Assembly: GCA_905234005.1 (NCBI GenBank)
Contig: CAJOFW010000185.1
Coordinates: 1-8,017 of the forward strand
DNA from: an uncultured Oscillospiraceae bacterium
Lineage (GTDB): Bacteria; Bacillota; Clostridia; Oscillospirales; Oscillospiraceae
DNA: 8,017 nucleotides
Direction: 5' to 3'
Positions within the stretch are counted from its first letter, which is position 1. Every line of letters begins with the position of its first letter. This document shows positions 4,566-8,017 of this stretch, piece by piece. The translations under genes were made by a program, and so were the position numbers. Under the pieces are notes generated by a model. That model ran no database searches. It saw nothing but the letters and a program-made list of their open reading frames with translations, and was not told the DNA's origin.

Positions 4566-7460
4566 ATGCTATCCATCAACATTGCCGACGTCATTGCCGT
4601 CATCAACACCATGATACCGCAGCTTGTTATCATCGGCGTATTTCTGGTACTGGCGATCGTCGCTACGATCGTGGCGATCAAGATCAAGAAGCCCCTGAAG
4701 GGCTTCGTCCGGGCGCAGGCGTGGCTTGCGTTCTTCCTGGTGCTCGTGCTTGTCATCACGAACATCCTGCTCGGGCCTGTCTACTCCATGGTCAACATGG
4801 CGATGGGCGGCGGCACGATTTCCGACGAGTCCATCGAGGAGGCCACGGCGCTCTGCACCGAGATCGCGGCGGAGGGCATCGTTCTGCTGAAGAACGACGG
4901 CGGCCTGCCCCTCGGCGAGGGCGCGAAGGTGAACGTCTTCGGCTGGTCGTCCACGAACCCGCTTTACGGCGGCACCGGCTCCGGCTCGCTCTCCACCGCC
5001 TTTGAGACCGTCGACTTCCTGACCGGTCTGTCGGACGCGGGCATCGAGTACAACCAGGATCTCGTCGACTTCTACACCGGCTGGAGAACCGTCCGTCCCA
5101 CCGTCGGTATGCTCGGTCAGGACTGGACCGTTCCCGAGCCCACCGTCGCCGAGTACGGCGACCTGTTCGAGACCGCGAAGGACTACTCCGACACCGCCAT
5201 CTTCTTCATCGCCCGCTCCGGCGGCGAGGGCGCCGACCTGCCCATGACCTATGACGGCACGGATACCTACGTCGACAACGGCGGCGGTATGTTCGGCGTG
5301 ACCGGCACCCGCTATTCCGAGTTCGAGGACGACCGCGACGCCTCCAAGTCCTATCTCGAGCTTACGAACCGTGAGCTTGCTCTGCTCAACGAGATCGCGG
5401 ACGACTACAGCGATATCATCGTCGTCGTGAACTCCGCCAACACCATGGAGCTTGGCTTCGTGAACGAGTATCCCTCCATCTCCGCCGTGCTGTATTGCCC
5501 GGGCACCGGCCAGAACGGCTTTGACGGCCTCGGCGCAATCCTCGCCGGCACTGTGAACCCGTCCGGCAAGACCGCCGACACCTTCGTCGCCGACCTTCTC
5601 TCCACCCCGACCGCGAACAACTTCGGCGACTTCGACTACACCAACATGGAAGAGTTCGGCTATGCCAATATGTTCGCCGAGGGCGGCATGGCCTATCCCA
5701 CCTTCGTCAACTACGTCGAGGGCATCTACGTCGGCTACCGCTTCTATGAGACAGCCGCCGTCGAGGGCCTGATCGACTACGACGCGACCGTTGTCTATCC
5801 GTTCGGCTACGGCCTGAGCTACACCACCTTCACCCAGGAGATGGGCCCCATCTCCAACGACGGCACGACGATCTCCTTTGACGTAACCGTCACCAACACC
5901 GGCGACGTCGCCGGCAAGGACGTCGTCGAGGTCTACTACAACCCGCCCTACACGAACGGCGGCATCGAGAAATCCGCCGTCAACCTCATCCAGTTTGCCA
6001 AGACCGGCGAGCTGGCCCCCGGCGCGTCCGAGACCGTCAGCATCTCCTTCGCGGTCGAGGATATGGCCTCCTACGACACCTACGGCGAGGGCTGCTATGT
6101 GCTCGAGGCCGGCGACTACATCATCTCCATCAACTCCGACGCCCACAACGTGATCGCGTCCGACACCGTGAACGTCCCCTCCACCATCGTGTACAACGAG
6201 GGCAACAAGCGCGCCTCCGACCAGGTCACCGCCGTCAACCAGTTCGGCTTCGCCGAGGGCGACAGCGTCACCTACCTCTCCCGTGCCGACGGCTTCGCCA
6301 ACTACGAGGCAGCCACGGCCGCGCCCACGAACTTCGTGATGTCCGACGCCTACAAGGCGACCTACTACAACGAAAACAACTACGACCCGACCGCCTACAA
6401 CAACCCCGACGACGTCATGCCCACGCAGGGCGCGTCGAACGGCCTTGTGCTCGAGGATCTGCGCGGCGCCGACTATGACGACGAGCGCTGGGAGCTGCTC
6501 CTTGACGAGATGTCCGTCGCCGACATGAACACCCTCATCTCCCTCGGCGGCTACGAGACCTCGGAGGTGTCCTCCATCGGCAAGGTCATGACCTATGACT
6601 GCGACGGCCCCGCCTCCATCAACAACAACTTCACCGGCCAGGGCTCCATCGGCTTCCCCGCCTCCGTCATGGTCGCCTGCACCTGGAACAAGGATATCGC
6701 CCACAGCTTCGGCGAATCCATCGGCCGCATGGCGGATGAGATGGACGTCTCCGGCTGGTACGCCCCCGCCACCAACACCCACCGCAGCGCCTTCGCCGGC
6801 CGCAACTTCGAGTACTTCTCCGAGGACGGCGTCCTCGCCGGCTACATCGTAACCGAGGAGGTTCTCGGCGCGAAGGAGTACAACGTCTACTCCTATGTGA
6901 AGCACTTCGCTACGAACGATCAGGAGACGAACCGCACCGGCATGCTCTGCACATGGATGAACGAGCAGTCCCTGCGTGAGATCTACCTGAAGTCCTTCGA
7001 GATCGTGTTCAAGAACTCCGATCCCGGCGCGACGATGGTCGCGTTCAACAACATCGGCACCATTCCCGCCGAGGCCTGCCCCGAGCTTCTGAACACCGTC
7101 CTGCGTGACGAGTGGGGCTTCCGCGGCTTCAATGAGACCGACTACTTCGGCGGCTACGGCTATCAGGACGCCGACCGCATGATCCGCAACGGCTGCGACC
7201 TCATGCTCTCCACCTACGCCACCGACCAGAGCACCGTCACCGACCAGTCCAGCGCGACGTCCATCATCGCCATGCGTCAGGCGTGCAAGAACATTCTCTA
7301 TACCGTCGTGAACAGCCGTGCGTATGACGGCAACTCCTCCACCGGCTCCGGCTGGGTCACGATCCTCTGGGTCATCGTCGCGATCCTGATCGTCATCATC
7401 GCCCTGCTCGAGTTCCTCGCCATCCGCAAGTACCTCCGGGCAAAGAAGGAACAGGCGTGA
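4566..7460 (+). CDS. Membrane-tethered glycoside hydrolase family 3 protein (beta-glucosidase-like) with permuted domain order
   Basis: A 964-residue GH3 enzyme expected to cleave non-reducing-end beta-linked sugars outside the cell. Two N-terminal membrane segments (about 19-38 and 52-70) are separated by the basic loop KIKKPLKGFVR. A third (about 930-952) is followed by the basic tail KYLRAKKEQA. This topology puts residues 71-929 outside. Order: alpha/beta sandwich domain (about 90-420, starting near EGIVLLKNDGGLPL), FnIII-like domain (about 425-545, after FGYGLSYTTF), a Tyr/Asn-rich connector, then the TIM barrel (about 635-905). This is reversed from typical GH3 but matches Ruminococcus albus-type beta-glucosidases. 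Visible active-site elements are DGPAS, GRNFEYFSED (R746), KHFATNDQE (K779, H780) and FNETDY, where D859 is the likely nucleophile. GGEGAD (E221) is the likely acid/base region. It appears monocistronic, with its own promoter and terminator. Substrate is not determinable; other beta-glycosidase activities (xylosidase, glucosaminidase-like) remain possible. Confidence 0.92.
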   Translation: MLSINIADVIAVINTMIPQLVIIGVFLVLAIVATIVAIKIKKPLKGFVRAQAWLAFFLVLVLVITNILLGPVYSMVNMAMGGGTISDESIEEATALCTEIAAEGIVLLKNDGGLPLGEGAKVNVFGWSSTNPLYGGTGSGSLSTAFETVDFLTGLSDAGIEYNQDLVDFYTGWRTVRPTVGMLGQDWTVPEPTVAEYGDLFETAKDYSDTAIFFIARSGGEGADLPMTYDGTDTYVDNGGGMFGVTGTRYSEFEDDRDASKSYLELTNRELALLNEIADDYSDIIVVVNSANTMELGFVNEYPSISAVLYCPGTGQNGFDGLGAILAGTVNPSGKTADTFVADLLSTPTANNFGDFDYTNMEEFGYANMFAEGGMAYPTFVNYVEGIYVGYRFYETAAVEGLIDYDATVVYPFGYGLSYTTFTQEMGPISNDGTTISFDVTVTNTGDVAGKDVVEVYYNPPYTNGGIEKSAVNLIQFAKTGELAPGASETVSISFAVEDMASYDTYGEGCYVLEAGDYIISINSDAHNVIASDTVNVPSTIVYNEGNKRASDQVTAVNQFGFAEGDSVTYLSRADGFANYEAATAAPTNFVMSDAYKATYYNENNYDPTAYNNPDDVMPTQGASNGLVLEDLRGADYDDERWELLLDEMSVADMNTLISLGGYETSEVSSIGKVMTYDCDGPASINNNFTGQGSIGFPASVMVACTWNKDIAHSFGESIGRMADEMDVSGWYAPATNTHRSAFAGRNFEYFSEDGVLAGYIVTEEVLGAKEYNVYSYVKHFATNDQETNRTGMLCTWMNEQSLREIYLKSFEIVFKNSDPGATMVAFNNIGTIPAEACPELLNTVLRDEWGFRGFNETDYFGGYGYQDADRMIRNGCDLMLSTYATDQSTVTDQSSATSIIAMRQACKNILYTVVNSRAYDGNSSTGSGWVTILWVIVAILIVIIALLEFLAIRKYLRAKKEQA

Positions 7461-7474
7461 TGTAAGCCTGTCAA

Positions 7475-7508
7475 TTTGATGCCTTTTCTTTCAGGAAAAA
7501 GCATCAAA
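7475..7508. repeat. Stem-loop repeat module 1 downstream of the GH3 gene
   Basis: TTTGATGC (7475-7482) pairs with GCATCAAA (7501-7508). After one mismatch, TTTTC (7484-7488) pairs with GAAAA (7495-7499), leaving a TTTCAG loop. It starts 15 bases after the stop codon. No U-run follows on either strand, so it is not a terminator by itself. A related hairpin lies at 7553-7585. Confidence 0.55.
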
Positions 7509-7519
7509 ACAAAACAAAG

Positions 7520-7553
7520 ACACCGGCTCACCCCTTTCGGGGCGGGCCGGTGT
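7520..7553. terminator. Rho-independent terminator after the GH3 gene, probably bidirectional
   Basis: ACACCGGC (7520-7527) pairs with GCCGGTGT (7546-7553) and CCCC (7531-7534) with GGGG (7539-7542), with a small internal loop and a TTTC apical loop. On the + strand T-rich sequence follows (TTTGATGTTTTT). On the minus strand the stem is followed by TCTTTGTTTTGTTTT. It can therefore end transcription from both the glycosidase gene and the convergent receiver-domain gene. Confidence 0.75.
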
Positions 7554-7585
7554 TTGATGTTTTTCCCCAAAGGCAAAGTATCAAA
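7553..7585. repeat. Stem-loop repeat module 2, imperfect relative of module 1
   Basis: TTTGAT (7553-7558) pairs with ATCAAA (7580-7585), continued by two G-U pairs, TTT/AAA, a mismatch and CC/GG. Its left half (TTTGATGTTTTTCC) resembles the left half of the 7475 hairpin, and its right half (GGCAAAGTATCAAA) resembles that hairpin's right half. The two modules flank the terminator, suggesting duplication of an intergenic repeat. Confidence 0.4.
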
Positions 7586-7600
7586 GAGAACTTTGTATTC

Positions 7601-7658
7601 GCCTCAAAACGGCAGCATTTCCAAGGTTTTGCGCCCGGTAACGAAACGAGGCTTTTTT
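7601..7658 (+). other. Possible structured RNA or weak terminator within the 7461-7761 non-coding stretch
   Basis: GCCTC (7601-7605) can pair with GAGGC (7648-7652), which is followed immediately by TTTTTT (7653-7658). Inside, CAAAAC (7605-7610) can pair with GTTTTG (7626-7631), competing for one base. The long loop makes it a weak terminator, but the six-T run after a stem end is suggestive. Otherwise bases 7586-7761 show no gene: frames crossing them lack a ribosome binding site and run into the opposite-strand receiver gene. Confidence 0.3.
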
Positions 7659-7679
7659 CATTGGAGAACAGTATCAATG

Positions 7680-7712
7680 TTTGGTAGCGTTTGGTTTGCG
7701 TTTTGGTTTACG
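7680..7712. repeat. Three imperfect short tandem units
   Basis: TTTGGTAGCG (7680-7689), TTTGGTTTGCG (7690-7700) and TTTTGGTTTACG (7701-7712) are degenerate copies of a 10-12 base unit, located between the terminators and the 3' end of the minus-strand gene. A small inverted repeat, TCCGG/CCGGA (7724-7728 and 7734-7738), follows. No function can be assigned. Confidence 0.35.
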
Positions 7713-7761
7713 CTTCGGCTGTGTCCGGCGATTCCGGATGCTGTCTTTTCTGATGGCGGTA

Positions 7762-8017
7762 TCACGCGTTTTCGTGCTTCGTCACGTACCGGGAGAGGGC
7801 TTCGTAGAGCCGCTCCGGCTCGATGGGCTTGTTCAGGTGGGCGTTCATGCCGGCCTGCAGGGAGCGTTCCACGTCCTCGTCGAAGACGTTCGCCGTCATG
7901 GCGATGATCGGGATCGTCTTCGCGTCGGGGTGATCGAGCTGCCGGATCGCTCTCGTGGCCGCGAGGCCGTCCATCACGGGCATACGCACGTCCATCAGGA
8001 TGGCGTCGTAATAGCCG
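7762..8017 (-). CDS. Response-regulator receiver domain, C-terminal part (5' end beyond the window)
   Basis: The minus-strand frame enters at 8016 and stops with TGA at 7764-7762, giving 84 visible residues starting GYYDAILMDVRMPVMDG. This is a REC domain from beta-strand 3 onward. D9 of the visible part (LMDVRMP) is the phosphorylated Asp, T41 (IAMTAN) the conserved Thr, and K63 (NKP) the conserved Lys. The domain ends the protein 20 residues later with no output domain. A terminal REC without a DNA-binding domain most often belongs to a hybrid sensor histidine kinase or a single-domain regulator, and the ERLYEALSRY ending fits hybrid kinases; the upstream part needed to decide is outside. 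The Met at 7995 is internal to the domain, not the start. The gene converges on the glycosidase gene and shares its terminator region; a regulatory link between them is not shown. Confidence 0.88.
   Translation of the reverse strand, partial: GYYDAILMDVRMPVMDGLAATRAIRQLDHPDAKTIPIIAMTANVFDEDVERSLQAGMNAHLNKPIEPERLYEALSRYVTKHENA

Noticed and set aside
4569..6905. A 778-codon open frame antisense to the GH3 gene
   Set aside because: The translation is a low-complexity Gly/Val/Asp/His-rich mirror of the GH3 codon bias, with no domain or ribosome site. It is a shadow created by GC-rich third positions.
7476..7907. A 143-codon + strand frame in the region after the GH3 gene
   Set aside because: It runs through the stem-loops and terminator and then overlaps the receiver-domain gene on the other strand; no ribosome site and no recognisable domain.

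Overview
The window reads as a stretch of chromosome from a GC-rich anaerobic Clostridia, most likely an Oscillospirales-type gut or rumen bacterium. This is inferred from the strongly GC-rich coding sequence, AGGAGG-type ribosome binding sites, an IspH-ribosomal protein S1 fusion gene, the housekeeping order flavoprotein - cmk - ispH/rpsA, and a membrane-tethered family 3 glycosidase of the kind common in fibre-degrading Firmicutes. Species cannot be fixed from sequence reading alone.

Bases 1-4135 are a co-directional housekeeping block on the + strand. It opens with the 3' part of a BaiN/HI0933-family flavoprotein gene. That gene is split by a frameshift near base 400, where a conserved glycine-rich segment seems to be deleted. 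Next is cmk (cytidylate kinase, start 1137), then a 732-codon ispH-rpsA fusion whose start overlaps the cmk stop (ATGA at 1937-1940). The fusion joins the last enzyme of the MEP isoprenoid pathway to a four-domain S1 RNA-binding protein through an Ala/Pro/Glu-rich linker. Within it, an AT-rich island carries a promoter-like sequence (2483-2511), and a perfect AAGGAGG precedes an in-frame ATG (2768) exactly at the domain boundary. The gene could therefore yield both the fusion and a free S1 protein.

Bases 4136-4565 are non-coding. They hold two strong hairpins after the fusion gene (the second a terminator), a 40-base imperfect palindrome, a TATAAT promoter element, and a leader of about 135 bases ending in a strong ribosome binding site.

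Bases 4566-7460 encode one large exported glycoside hydrolase family 3 protein (964 aa). Its domain order is permuted (sandwich domain, FnIII-like domain, then TIM barrel), and it has membrane segments at both ends, so the catalytic part should sit outside the cell, tethered at two points. It is probably a beta-glucosidase-like enzyme processing oligosaccharides at the cell surface.

Bases 7461-7761 are non-coding and rich in stem-loops, including a likely bidirectional terminator between two related TTTGATG/CATCAAA hairpins. The minus strand from 8017 down to 7762 carries the C-terminal part of a response-regulator receiver domain, probably the end of a hybrid sensor kinase or a response regulator, convergent with the glycosidase gene.

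I did not find a CRISPR array, tRNA, rRNA, transposase or clear novel multi-gene system. The most interesting signals are the apparent dual-output design of ispH-rpsA, the frameshifted flavoprotein, and the doubly anchored permuted GH3 enzyme.
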